Source: Nostoc paludosum FACHB-159 (GTDB taxonomy: Bacteria > Cyanobacteriota > Cyanobacteriia > Cyanobacteriales > Nostocaceae). From it: a DNA stretch of 64,000 bases. Below, piece by piece: positions 52,740-62,135 of the stretch (the stretch's first letter is position 1; each line of letters starts with the position of its first letter). The notes beneath the pieces are model-generated. The model was not told the origin of the DNA. It worked only from the letters and a program-made list of their open reading frames with translations, and made no database searches. The translations under genes were made by a program, and so were the position numbers. The DNA is taken from positions 119,313 through 183,312 of the forward strand of contig NZ_JACJTU010000015.1 of the NCBI RefSeq assembly GCF_014698835.1, given 5' to 3'.

Positions 52740-55700
52740 ATGAAAAATCCAGTTATAGCTAAATCAGATGTCCCTTCGTCTATAGCAAATTTTACAACTA
52801 TCGTTGCTAACGCCAGCTTTCTTTGGGAACGGTTTGATACAGAACGATTTGTCATTGACATCGATTCAGTTAACGAACAAGAAATTCAGCGTCGGCTCGA
52901 TCGCTGGAATCAAATCGTAGGTGACTGGAACACTTTACATAAACGCTTACAGTGGGAAAGCTTAGACCTGGCTACCATTCGTCCTCGCCTGGGAAGCATC
53001 GGCTGGAATGTGCAAGCACCATTGCCGGTATGGGCGGAAACTTTGCAACAGATTATGGAAACGGCAAAGGAATTTGTGCCTGCACTGGAAATAGATTTGC
53101 CAATCAATCCAGAAAACCCGATTCCCTTTGAAGATATCTTGCTGCCTGCGATCGCAGTTGCCAGACAGCAACTTTTGACTTGTCTTGGTTCTGGACAACT
53201 AACTCCAGAAAGTTTACCTTTATCAGTGCTTTCAAAAGCTACCTACCGCGAATTAGAACGCAGTTTGCTACAGCGATTGGCGGGAATTTGTACCAAAACG
53301 CTGAATTTTGAATTTTCTCAAGTTCGTCCATTTGGGAAAAATTTACTCAATTTGCTAGGACTAGCAACAGAAAAAAGCAACAATAAAACTTACTATAATC
53401 AGTTTGTCAATCAACTCCTAAAAGATGGATTGTTGACTCTATTTAATAAATATCCAGTACTCGGTCGATTAGTGGCAACAGCCGTCAATTTTTGGGTAGA
53501 ATCTGCGGCTGAATTTATCCAACGTCTGGCGGAAGATAAAGTAGATATTCAGCGAATCTTTAGCTCAAAAAATGATAGTTTAGGCAAAGTTTCCGAAATC
53601 CAAACTTCCCTTTCTGACCCACACAAGCGCGGGCGAACAGTTATTTTGCTCACTTTTGAGTCTGGACTTAAACTCGTATATAAACCTAAAGATTTGGGAC
53701 TGGAAGTTGCTTTTAACCAATTTTTGGACTGGTGCAATCAACACAGTCAGCTTTTAGATTTCAAAGTTATTCAGGTGCTGAACCGAGATAATTACGGTTG
53801 GGTAGAATATATTACACATCAACCTTGTAATGATGAAGCCGCTGTAGAACGTTTTTATCAGCGTGCTGGGATGTTGTTGTGCGTGCTTTACGCTTTGCGG
53901 GGAACAGATTGTCACCACGAAAACTTAATTGCCAGTGGCGAACATTTGGTGTTAGTAGATATGGAAACTTTGCTGCACCATGAAGCGAATTTGATGGAAA
54001 ACTCACCAAATGCCCCAGAATTTGAGACAGCCGCAGAACAGCAATTCTGGGCATCTGTACTACGGACTGGGCTTTTACCGCGTTGGGACTTTAGCAGCGA
54101 TCGCCGCATTGCCTATGATGTTAGCGGATTGGGTAGTACAGATTCTCAAAAAGCTCCTCAGAAACTACCCAAATGGCAGCACATCAATACTGACGATATG
54201 TATCTGGACTCTGAGTCTGTCACCATGTCCGTGGGGAAAAATGTGCCGCGCTTGGGTGAGATTGCCTTATCTGCCAGCGATTATCAAGCACAAATTACAG
54301 CCGGATTCGAGGTGATGTATCGCTTTTTGATGATACATAAGGACATATTACTGGCTCTTGGAAGTCCGTTAACCGCGATGCAGAATCAGCAAGTCCGCTT
54401 TGTCTTTCGCAACACTCGCATCTACAGTGCCATCTTCCAAAAAACTTTATCACCCGATTACCTCAAACACGGCGCAGACTATAGCATCGAATTGGATCGT
54501 CTTAGCCGTGCCTTTCTAGTTGCTCAAGAAAAACCCAATGCTTTGCCGATTTTGAGTGCAGAACTGCGAGCAATGGAACAATTGGATATTCCGTTTTTCA
54601 CGGCGAATGCTGCTAGTGATGAACTTCAGGTAAGCAGCGATTTATCTATTCAGCAATACTTTCAGCAACCTAGTTACCAGCACGCCTTGAATCAGTTGCA
54701 GGCGATGGATGAAATTGACCTAGCTCGACAAACGGCGATTATTCAAGGCTCATTCCATGCTAAAGTGGCGCAAACTCCCAGCCAAGGAAGTCCGCAATGG
54801 AATGCCGAATCATTACCTCTGCTGAGTTCGGCAGAATTAATTGCCGAAGCCAGTGCGATCGCCACTAACTTAGAAACAACAGCCATACCAGATCCCGATG
54901 GCAGTGTCAACTGGATTGGCTTAGTTTATGTGCATGAAGCAGAGCGATTCCGATTGCAAGTTTTGGGCTACAACCTCTACGATGGGCGCACTGGTGTTGC
55001 CTTGTTTCTCGCCGCACTCAGTCAGGTAACTAATGACTCGCACTCCCGCGATTTGGCATTAAGGGCATTGCAACCCCTACGTCGGCAAATCCAAACCGCG
55101 AACTTAGAATCTCGGCAATTAATGGCTCGGCTCATGGGTATCGGTGGCGCAACAGGTTTGGGTTCGTTAATCTATGGCTTGGTGAAGGTGAGCCAATTCC
55201 TCAAGGATGAGACGCTATTGGCAGATGCTCAAGCATTAGCAGAGTTGATGACACCAGAGTTGATTGCTGCCGATAAAAAGCTAGATATTATGAGTGGAGC
55301 GGCAGGAGCCATCCTTGGGTTGTTGTCCCTGTATAGAGTAACAGGAAATGAAATCGTTTTAAAAAAAGCGATCGCCTGTGGAGAGCATTTGCTCAACCAT
55401 CGAATCAGCTACGAAAATGCTCCCAAAGCTTGGCAGACTGTTAGCGAAAAGCCCTTAACTGGGTTCTCTCACGGAGCAGCAGGAATCGCCTATGCTTTGC
55501 TGCAACTTTACAGTGTCACTCAAAATCAAGCTTATTACGAAGCAGCGATGGAAGGCATCGAATATGAGCGCAGCGTCTTTAGTGAATCATATGCGAACTG
55601 GCCTGACTTTCGCAGCTTGGAACCTAATCAGCCACCAAGCTTTCCGGTTGTCTGGTGTCACGGTGCAGCTGGGATTGGCTTGGCGCGTTTAGGCTGCCTC

Positions 55701-56048
55701 AGACTTGGAGAAATTCCCGGAATCGAACGCGAAATTGAAATTGCCCTGCAAACTACCCAGAACTATGGATTAGAAGCCAGCGACCATTTGTGCTGTGGCA
55801 ATTTGGGTCGAATTGAAACGCTGTTAGTCGGGGCGCAACGCTACTCGCGCTCTGATTTGCGTCAAATTGCCCTCCAGAATGCTACAAATGTTGTGGCTAA
55901 AGCTAGACGAACTGGAGCCTACCAAATGTTCGTTAATTTACCTGGTTCAGTATTCCACCCCAGTTTATTTCGGGGTACAGCGGGAATCGGCTACGAGTTT
56001 TTACGGTTAGCTAGCGATGATTTGCCTTCAGTACTTCTGTGGGAGTAA
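52740..56048 (+). CDS. lanM: Class II lanthipeptide synthetase LanM
   Basis: 1102 residues. The N-terminal kinase-like dehydratase part (DUF4135, about 150-620) shows LTFESGLKLVYKPKDLGLEV, LRGTDCHHENLIASGEHLVL, VDMETLLHHEA. It phosphorylates and eliminates Ser/Thr. The LanC-like cyclase part (about 740-1100) has GFSHGAAGIAYAL, zinc ligand Cys973 in WCHGAAGIG, and Cys1018-Cys1019-Gly in HLCCGNLGR, where most LanMs have Cys-His-Gly. Three-Cys zinc sites are typical of the substrate-tolerant ProcM clade found in cyanobacteria. No Shine-Dalgarno site is evident. Confidence 0.95.
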   Translation: MKNPVIAKSDVPSSIANFTTIVANASFLWERFDTERFVIDIDSVNEQEIQRRLDRWNQIVGDWNTLHKRLQWESLDLATIRPRLGSIGWNVQAPLPVWAETLQQIMETAKEFVPALEIDLPINPENPIPFEDILLPAIAVARQQLLTCLGSGQLTPESLPLSVLSKATYRELERSLLQRLAGICTKTLNFEFSQVRPFGKNLLNLLGLATEKSNNKTYYNQFVNQLLKDGLLTLFNKYPVLGRLVATAVNFWVESAAEFIQRLAEDKVDIQRIFSSKNDSLGKVSEIQTSLSDPHKRGRTVILLTFESGLKLVYKPKDLGLEVAFNQFLDWCNQHSQLLDFKVIQVLNRDNYGWVEYITHQPCNDEAAVERFYQRAGMLLCVLYALRGTDCHHENLIASGEHLVLVDMETLLHHEANLMENSPNAPEFETAAEQQFWASVLRTGLLPRWDFSSDRRIAYDVSGLGSTDSQKAPQKLPKWQHINTDDMYLDSESVTMSVGKNVPRLGEIALSASDYQAQITAGFEVMYRFLMIHKDILLALGSPLTAMQNQQVRFVFRNTRIYSAIFQKTLSPDYLKHGADYSIELDRLSRAFLVAQEKPNALPILSAELRAMEQLDIPFFTANAASDELQVSSDLSIQQYFQQPSYQHALNQLQAMDEIDLARQTAIIQGSFHAKVAQTPSQGSPQWNAESLPLLSSAELIAEASAIATNLETTAIPDPDGSVNWIGLVYVHEAERFRLQVLGYNLYDGRTGVALFLAALSQVTNDSHSRDLALRALQPLRRQIQTANLESRQLMARLMGIGGATGLGSLIYGLVKVSQFLKDETLLADAQALAELMTPELIAADKKLDIMSGAAGAILGLLSLYRVTGNEIVLKKAIACGEHLLNHRISYENAPKAWQTVSEKPLTGFSHGAAGIAYALLQLYSVTQNQAYYEAAMEGIEYERSVFSESYANWPDFRSLEPNQPPSFPVVWCHGAAGIGLARLGCLRLGEIPGIEREIEIALQTTQNYGLEASDHLCCGNLGRIETLLVGAQRYSRSDLRQIALQNATNVVAKARRTGAYQMFVNLPGSVFHPSLFRGTAGIGYEFLRLASDDLPSVLLWE

Positions 56049-56665
56049 GGGCAATACGGTTCGGTTAAGATCCCCCCGCCTACGGCGACCCACTTAAAAA
56101 GGGGGTGAAAGAGGGTTATAAGCTCTCCTTTTTAACGTGAGTTTGGCGAACCTCTCCCTGCTTTGAAGTTCAACTCTGTCCCTCTCCGAGTCGGAGAGGG
56201 ACGGTTTTGCGTAGTAAAACTTCTAATACTGAGAGACGCACTTAATATTTATTAAACGAACCGCCTTCTCTACGAGAGGCTTCCGCCAACGCGTAGCGTC
56301 TCGTTAGAGAAGAACGCCAAGGACGCCAAGGAAGAAGGAATTATCATTAAGTGCAAGTTCACAGAGAATTGCTATAAGAGGTTTTTTGATTGATTAAATA
56401 GGGCGATCGCTTTATTCGCAATGACAATTGGACATTTTTTTAGCCTGCTTTCTTATCCAATTCAATCTCAGGTTAACACTACTGACCAAAATAGTTTTAT
56501 GATTCTCTACGAAAGCAGATTTGAAATTATTTAGGTCTGCTCTCAAAATATTCTCAAGCTTACTCTCGAACATGGTGGATAGTAAACCACCTATAGATGA
56601 TTCGTGTAATGCTCCTGTTGAAGGATCTTCTAGGGTCAAACTAAAGTGTAGGGAGATGACAAAAT
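56049..56665. other. Gap between LanM and the small following gene
   Basis: No supportable gene; a 107-codon minus frame overlaps the next gene and lacks coding features. At 56270-56310 there is a dispersed Nostoc repeat (tctctacgagaggcttccgc and gcgtagcgtctcg). A hairpin-like run 'cctctccctgctttgaagtt'...'tctccgagtcggagaggga' near 56155-56200 may end the lanM transcript. Confidence 0.5.
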
Positions 56666-56875
56666 ATGGCTGAACATTCATTTCATGACCAACTGAGTTT
56701 AGAGGAACAAACTGAAAAACTCGGAAAGCAAGCACTCAACTTGGGTTTGATTTCCAGCTTTGTTGTGCATTACTTTCGCGATAGCTGGATATTTTATATA
56801 CCTAATGAAAGTCAATCCGAACCCTTAACACCAGAAGAAGCATACTTTCGTTTAAAGCAACTGGTTAAAGAGTAA
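56666..56875 (+). CDS. Small hypothetical protein of the lanthipeptide region
   Basis: 69 residues with GGGAG at 56651-56655, ten bases before the ATG. It is polar and helical at both ends (HDQLSLEEQTEKLGKQALNL; LTPEEAYFRLKQLVKE), with a hydrophobic-aromatic middle (SSFVVHYFRDSWIFYIP). No family is recognised. Its place between lanM and the RR-TrxR gene suggests cluster membership, but it could be an unrelated insertion. It lacks Cys and a leader Gly-Gly. Confidence 0.55.
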   Translation: MAEHSFHDQLSLEEQTEKLGKQALNLGLISSFVVHYFRDSWIFYIPNESQSEPLTPEEAYFRLKQLVKE

Positions 56876-56934
56876 ATCTTATAAAAAAACAAAATGTTTT
56901 TATTTAAGGGACTTCCAAGGAAAAAAATATTCCA

Positions 56935-56970
56935 TTGTAGGGGTGCACAGCTAACTGTGTGCCCCTAGAA
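56935..56970. repeat. Second short palindromic dispersed element
   Basis: AGGGGTGCACAG, a 4-base centre ctaa, then CTGTGTGCCCCT form an inverted repeat with one mismatch. It is the same type as the element at 38531-38558. Confidence 0.6.
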
Positions 56971-57134
56971 ATGTACAAATAATTTGGGATCGTTTATTAT
57001 CTGCAAGTTCCTAAATCCCCTGCTTTGAAATATGGGATATCGAACTGTTCCCTGTTGGCCATTCTTTGTTACCTTTGAAGACAGATTTATTGAAGACAAC
57101 GGCCAAGCACTGCAATTGTTGAGTAACAGTAGTT

Positions 57135-58799
57135 ATGGCAAAACCTGTAATTTTAACCGTTGATGACGATCCAGAAGTCTTGCAAGCAGTGTCACGGGAC
57201 TTGCGGCATCAGTATGGCGATCGCTTCCGTATTGTTAGAGCAGATTCCGGGATTACAGCTCTGGATGTGGTGCAGCAACTCAAATTACGCAATGAACCAG
57301 TTGCTTTATTCTTAGTGGATCAACGTATGCCCCAAATGGGGGGTGTGGAGTTCCTCGAACGAGCAAAAGGTATCTTTCCCGATGCAAAACGTACCCTGTT
57401 GACGGCGTATGCAGATACAGATGCCGCCATCAAGTCAATTAACAGTGCCAAACTTGATTATTACTTACTCAAGCCCTGGAATCCACCAGAAGAGAGGTTA
57501 TATCCGGTTTTAAATGATTTGCTAGATGACTGGCAAGCTGGATTCCACCCACCCTTTGAAGGCATTCGAGTCATTGGTAATCGCTGGTCGCCTTTTTCTC
57601 ATCAGGTGAAAGACTTCTTGGCGCGTAACCAGATTCCATACCAATGGTTAGATATTGAACTGCAACAAGATGCCGAAAAACTGGTGGAATACGCACAAGC
57701 TGATGGCAGACAGCAATTGCCCTTGGTGCTATTTCCTGATGGTTCTCGATTAATCCAACCATCTAATTTAGAGATTGCCGCTAAAATTGGACTGCAAACT
57801 CAAGCAGAACGCCCCTTCTATGACTTGGCGATCGTGGGTGGTGGCCCCGCCGGACTAGCAGCGGCCGTCTATGGCGCTTCTGAAGGATTGAGTACTGTTT
57901 TAATTGAACGTGAAGCGCCAGGAGGACAAGCAGGTACGAGTTCCCGCATTGAGAATTATTTGGGATTTCCTGTTGGTTTGAGTGGCAGTGATTTGGCAAG
58001 GCGGGGAGTTACTCAAGCGCGGCGATTTGGGGTGGAGATTCTCACACCTCAAGTAGTAACTGGGGTGCGACTAGAAAATCCTTACCGGGTTCTGGAATTG
58101 GCAGATGGCAGCGAGATTAGTTGCCATGCACTTTTAGTTGCAACGGGGGTTTCCTACCGTTGGCTAAATGTGCCAGGAGCCGAACAGCTTACAGGGGCAG
58201 GAATTTACTACGGTGCTGCCATGACTGAGGCCATCGCCTGTACCAACGAAGAGGTTTACTTGGTAGGCGGGGCAAATTCAGCCGGACAGGCTGCAATGCA
58301 CTTTTCTAAGTATGCCAGCAAAGTGATTATGTTGGTGCGGGGAGAGTCACTATCATCGAGTATGTCCCAATACTTGATTGATCAAATTGCCGCTACTGAA
58401 AATATCCAAGTTTGCACGAATTGTAGTGTTGTAGAAGTCAAGGGAGAAGGACATTTAGAAGCAATTACCATCGCCCATGCCAAGACTGGACAAATTGAAA
58501 CTGTGGCAGCGCGATCGCTGTTTATTTTTATCGGCGCTAGCCCCAAAACAGATTGGCTCGATGGCATTATTCAACGCGATGCCCAAGGCTTTATTCTCAC
58601 CGGCCCAGACTTAATGCATAATGGCAAATCCCCCCCAGGTTGGTATTTAGAACGTTCTCCTTTCTTATTAGAAACCAGCACTCCTGGTATCTTCGCAGCG
58701 GGAGATGTGCGCTATGGCTCAATTAAACGCGTGGCATCCGGTGTGGGAGAAGGTTCCATTGCTATTCAATTCGTTCACCGTTACCTGAGCAATGTTTAG
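57135..58799 (+). CDS. Response regulator fused to glutaredoxin-like and thioredoxin-reductase-like domains
   Basis: 554 residues. Receiver domain (1-125, VDDDPEVLQAV, phospho-acceptor Asp62 in LVDQRMP, Lys in LLKPW). Next comes a glutaredoxin-like segment (about 140-225) in which the redox CxxC is replaced by W-S-P-F-S at 151-155. Then a flavin reductase (about 228-550) has IVGGGPAGLAAAVYGASEG and VGGANSAGQAAMHF. The place of the TrxR CATC motif reads Ala-Ala-Met-Thr (361-364). No dithiol centre remains, so it is a flavoprotein with altered chemistry or a sensor. The downstream kinase may be its partner. Confidence 0.88.
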   Translation: MAKPVILTVDDDPEVLQAVSRDLRHQYGDRFRIVRADSGITALDVVQQLKLRNEPVALFLVDQRMPQMGGVEFLERAKGIFPDAKRTLLTAYADTDAAIKSINSAKLDYYLLKPWNPPEERLYPVLNDLLDDWQAGFHPPFEGIRVIGNRWSPFSHQVKDFLARNQIPYQWLDIELQQDAEKLVEYAQADGRQQLPLVLFPDGSRLIQPSNLEIAAKIGLQTQAERPFYDLAIVGGGPAGLAAAVYGASEGLSTVLIEREAPGGQAGTSSRIENYLGFPVGLSGSDLARRGVTQARRFGVEILTPQVVTGVRLENPYRVLELADGSEISCHALLVATGVSYRWLNVPGAEQLTGAGIYYGAAMTEAIACTNEEVYLVGGANSAGQAAMHFSKYASKVIMLVRGESLSSSMSQYLIDQIAATENIQVCTNCSVVEVKGEGHLEAITIAHAKTGQIETVAARSLFIFIGASPKTDWLDGIIQRDAQGFILTGPDLMHNGKSPPGWYLERSPFLLETSTPGIFAAGDVRYGSIKRVASGVGEGSIAIQFVHRYLSNV

Positions 58800-58820
58800 C
58801 AAGAAAGGCAGGAGGCAGGA

Positions 58821-58874
58821 GGTGTGGGAGGTGTGGGAGGTGTGGGAGGTGTGGGAGGTGTGGGAGGTGTGGGA
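58821..58874 (+). repeat. Six-copy GGTGTGGGA array (left arm)
   Basis: Six perfect 9-base units start 22 bases after the stop of the RR-TrxR gene. The same unit recurs in the ABC-transporter gene at 63924-64000. It faces a near-inverse array at 58901-59027. Confidence 0.9.
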
Positions 58875-58900
58875 GGAGGGGGAAGCATTAATTCTCTTTC

Positions 58901-59027
58901 CCCCCACACTCCCCACACTCCCCACACTCCCCACACTCCCCACACTCCCCTCTCTCCCCACACTCCCCTCTCTCCCCACACTCCCCTCTCTCCCCACACT
59001 CCCCACACTCCCCACACTCCCCACACT
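58901..59027 (+). repeat. CCCCACACT/CCCCTCTCT array (right arm)
   Basis: About fourteen 9-base units, mainly CCCCACACT with three interspersed CCCCTCTCT units. It is an approximate inverse of the array at 58821-58874 (two mismatches per unit), so the two can fold into a long imperfect hairpin with a 26-base centre. It precedes the histidine kinase start by about 90 bases. Confidence 0.88.
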
Positions 59028-59119
59028 TCCTTGTCTCCCTACTCCCCTGCTCCCCTGCTCCATTGCTCGCCTAAATGTATCAACCTTAAAGTGAAACGGT
59101 ATTATCAGGAGGTTCGCTA

Positions 59120-60511
59120 ATGTTATGTGTTGAGGAATTGATCGACTTAGAGCCATTTCAACAGCTTCCCAAAGAGCGATTGCAGTGGGTTTGCGATCGC
59201 GCCCAAACACTCGAACTTGCCCCCGGAGAAATCCTCGCCCATGAGGGAGACCCTGGATGTGGCTTATTTATCCTAGTAAAAGGAAAAATTAAACTCACCC
59301 GCCGCAGTGAAGGAATTGAAATTCCCATCGGTCAACACGAAGCCCCATCCTTTTTTGGTGAAATTCCAATACTTACAGATGAACCTGCACCTGTGACAAT
59401 GCGGGGATTGACAAATTGCAACCTATATAAATTACAGGGAGAAGACTTTCGGAAACTGTTGCATGAATGTCGTGATTTCGAGCGTATGGTCTTCCGGATT
59501 ATGCAAGTTCGGGTGCGGGGGCTAGAGTCTTTCATTCGCGGACGAGAAAAGATGGCAGCTTTAGGAACACTTGCCGCCGGTTTAGCTCACGAACTCAACA
59601 ACCCAGCGGCAGCGCTAGTTCGGACTTTTGGGGAAATGCCAGCAGCAATCCTCGAACTACAACGAATGAACTTAGTTTATGGACAACGCAATGTTGACGA
59701 AGCGCATACTCAACACTGGTTGAGAGTACGCGATCGCGGCTATGAAGCGATTTTGAATAATCAGCTAGATCCTGTGACACTAAGCGATCGCGAAGCCGTC
59801 TTACTCGAATGGTTAGAAGACTATGGTGTCAAGCAGGCATGGAAATTAGCAGAACCTTTAGCAGAAGGTGGTGTTGAGGTGGAAACCTTAGACCAGCTTA
59901 TGGAACGTTGGCGCAACGACGACACTGAATTGCGAGAAATGGGATTGCACTGGTTATCGCTCTCCTTTGAAGTCATGTCGATGATTAAACATGGTTTGCG
60001 AGGAGCCGAGAGGATTTCCGAACTCGTGCAAGCGATGAAATCTTATACTTACCTCGACCAAGGCACTCAGCAAGAAATAGATATACATCAAGGCTTAGAA
60101 GATACCTTGCGATTGTTTGTTCATAAACTCAAGTGCGGCGTGCAAGTGCAACGCAACTACGATCGCAACCTTCCGAAAATCCTTGCCTATGGCAGCGAAT
60201 TAAATCAGGTGTGGACAAACTTAATTGACAACGCTATCGATGCAATGGATGGTAAGGGATTGCTAGAAATTTCAACTTGGCATTGCGATCGCTTTGCTCA
60301 CATTGATATCGTTGACTCTGGCAGTGGAATTGCACCGGAAATTCAAACACGCATTTTTGAACCTTTCTTCACCACCAAAGCAGTAGGACATGGATCGGGA
60401 TTGGGTTTAGAAACCGTCCGCCGGATTGTAGAGAATCGCCACTACGGTACCCTGTCGTTTAAGTCCCAGCCAGGTAAAACTTGTTTCAACATCTGTTTGC
60501 CTTTGAATTGA
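59120..60511 (+). CDS. Cyclic-nucleotide-domain sensor histidine kinase
   Basis: 463 residues, ATG with CAGGAGGT at 59106-59113. An N-terminal cyclic-nucleotide-binding fold (about 12-135: ILAHEGDPGCGLFILVKGKI; PSFFGEIPILTDEPAPVTM) leads to a kinase core. The core has His157 in LAAGLAHELNNPAAA, N-box NLIDNAIDAMDG, G1 VDSGSGIAPEI, F-box EPFFTTK and G2 GSGLGL. It is soluble, with no membrane helix. A partner for the upstream response regulator is inferred from adjacency. Confidence 0.88.
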   Translation: MLCVEELIDLEPFQQLPKERLQWVCDRAQTLELAPGEILAHEGDPGCGLFILVKGKIKLTRRSEGIEIPIGQHEAPSFFGEIPILTDEPAPVTMRGLTNCNLYKLQGEDFRKLLHECRDFERMVFRIMQVRVRGLESFIRGREKMAALGTLAAGLAHELNNPAAALVRTFGEMPAAILELQRMNLVYGQRNVDEAHTQHWLRVRDRGYEAILNNQLDPVTLSDREAVLLEWLEDYGVKQAWKLAEPLAEGGVEVETLDQLMERWRNDDTELREMGLHWLSLSFEVMSMIKHGLRGAERISELVQAMKSYTYLDQGTQQEIDIHQGLEDTLRLFVHKLKCGVQVQRNYDRNLPKILAYGSELNQVWTNLIDNAIDAMDGKGLLEISTWHCDRFAHIDIVDSGSGIAPEIQTRIFEPFFTTKAVGHGSGLGLETVRRIVENRHYGTLSFKSQPGKTCFNICLPLN

Positions 60512-60614
60512 AGGAGGCAGAAGGCTCGTTCTCCCCTAGTTCTCCCCGATTTCAATTTATCTTAGAACTCTAAAAGCCTTGAGAATCTAAGCGCTGCCAG
60601 TAAGGAGGAGAACA

Positions 60615-62054
60615 ATGCAACTCAAACATAGCCACATCTTCCGCCCAGAAGCGCTAGACCGCTTGTCTTCACCAGAACAACTAGACCGAGCGATAAATGT
60701 GGTCAAGCCTCAAGCTTGGTTGACTTTATCTACTATGGGTTTTGTGGTTGCTGTGGCTGGGGTTTGGAGCGTGTTTGGTAGAATTCCTCTCACTGTCACA
60801 GGTCAAGGTATCTTGATTAAACCGCACCATGTTGTGGAATTTCAAGCACCTAGTTCTGGGCCGTTACTCACTCTCAAGGTGAAGCCAGGGGATGTTATTA
60901 AACAAGGTGATGTACTGGGTATCATCGACCAATCGGTGCTGAAACAGCAATTACAGCAAGAACAAGTAAAGTTGCAACAACTCCAAACTCAAAATCAAGA
61001 AACTGACAGGCTCCAAAAGCTGCTAATTGAGCAACAGATTATTACTCTGGGACAGCAGAAAATGGATTTGGAAAATAATCTGCGCCGAGAGCAAAGTGCC
61101 CCCAAATTACGCGACCAAACTCTAAGAGCGATCGCCCAAAAACGTCAAAGTATTAATTCTCGCAAACAACAAATTAACTACTTACTGAAAAGTTTGCAAG
61201 CACGGGTGGATAATCGTCGTCGGCTTTTTGGCGATCGCGTTATCAGTCAAGATATGGTAGTGCAAGCTGAACAGGAATACTTTAATACTCAAGCAGAACT
61301 ATCTGATATTGATGTGCAACTAAAGGATCTGGAAATTCAAGAAACCACTACACAACGAGAATATCTTGAAAATCTTAATAGAATTGACGAAATTAAAACC
61401 AAAATTAAAGAACTCAATACTCAAAATACTAAATTACAAGAACAAGACCTTAAACAAAGAATTGACAAAGCCAATCAAATTCGAGAAGTAAAACGCCGAA
61501 TTGCCCAATTAGAACTGCAATTATCTCAAGAGAGTAGAATCATCAGTAAATATAATGGTCACATTCTCGAAGTGAGTGTTGTTCCCGGTCAAATGATGAA
61601 TCCGGGTACTCGGTTAGGGTCAATCGAAGCTGAACAGCCAAATTCAAAACTGATGAGTCTTGTTTACTTTGCCAATAAAGATGGTAAGCAAATTAAGCCA
61701 GGTATGGCAGTACAAGTGACTCCCAGCTTTGCCAAACGCGAACGCGAAGGTGGTATTGTCGGAACCGTTGCGAATATCTCTTCTTTTCCGGTAACTACAC
61801 AAGATATTACAGCGATCGTTGGTAACAAAGAAATTGCCGCTTCTCTTGCTGGTAAAGGTGAAGCAAAAGTACAAGCTCTTGTGGAACTAGAAGAAAATAG
61901 TACATCAATTAGTGGCTACAAATGGTCATCTTCTAATGGTTCAGATGTAAAAATATCTTCGGGGACAACTACTTCTGTCCAAGTCAAAGTTGGAGAAAAA
62001 GCACCGATTTCTTATATTATTCCTATGCTACGCTCTTGGACTGGGATTTATTAA
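60615..62054 (+). CDS. HlyD-family membrane fusion protein (NHLM-type secretion)
   Basis: 479 residues, AAGGAGGAG before the ATG. One membrane helix near residues 36-56 (AWLTLSTMGFVVAVAGVWSV) is followed by a biotinyl-lipoyl half motif (VKPGDVIKQGDVLGIID). A long Gln-rich coiled coil (about 115-310), then the second lipoyl half (GHILEVSVVPGQMMNPGTRL) and a beta-barrel follow. This matches adaptors of NHLP-type bacteriocin exporters. It should link the C39 ABC transporter to the outer membrane. Confidence 0.88.
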   Translation: MQLKHSHIFRPEALDRLSSPEQLDRAINVVKPQAWLTLSTMGFVVAVAGVWSVFGRIPLTVTGQGILIKPHHVVEFQAPSSGPLLTLKVKPGDVIKQGDVLGIIDQSVLKQQLQQEQVKLQQLQTQNQETDRLQKLLIEQQIITLGQQKMDLENNLRREQSAPKLRDQTLRAIAQKRQSINSRKQQINYLLKSLQARVDNRRRLFGDRVISQDMVVQAEQEYFNTQAELSDIDVQLKDLEIQETTTQREYLENLNRIDEIKTKIKELNTQNTKLQEQDLKQRIDKANQIREVKRRIAQLELQLSQESRIISKYNGHILEVSVVPGQMMNPGTRLGSIEAEQPNSKLMSLVYFANKDGKQIKPGMAVQVTPSFAKREREGGIVGTVANISSFPVTTQDITAIVGNKEIAASLAGKGEAKVQALVELEENSTSISGYKWSSSNGSDVKISSGTTTSVQVKVGEKAPISYIIPMLRSWTGIY

Positions 62055-62105
62055 ATGGGGCATGGGGCATTGGGCATTGGGCATTGGGCATGGGGCATTG
62101 GGCAT
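62053..62105 (+). repeat. GGGCATT heptamer array, left flank of the minisatellite
   Basis: Units of GGGGCAT and GGGCATT follow directly on the stop of the HlyD gene. The inverse type (ATGCCCC, AATGCCC) lies at 62451-62486, so the 21-base array between is bracketed by inverted short repeats. Confidence 0.85.
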
Positions 62106-62135
62106 GAAACAGGTGGAAGGCTCAATTGGATTCAC

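Noticed and set aside
56412..56735. 107-codon minus-strand frame before the small lanthipeptide-region gene
   Set aside because: It overlaps the better supported plus-strand gene, starts without a ribosome site and shows no recognisable domain.
58719..59210. Frames rich in GVWGVWG or LPTLPT over the 9-bp arrays
   Set aside because: They are translations of repeats and overlap the ends of two well-supported genes.
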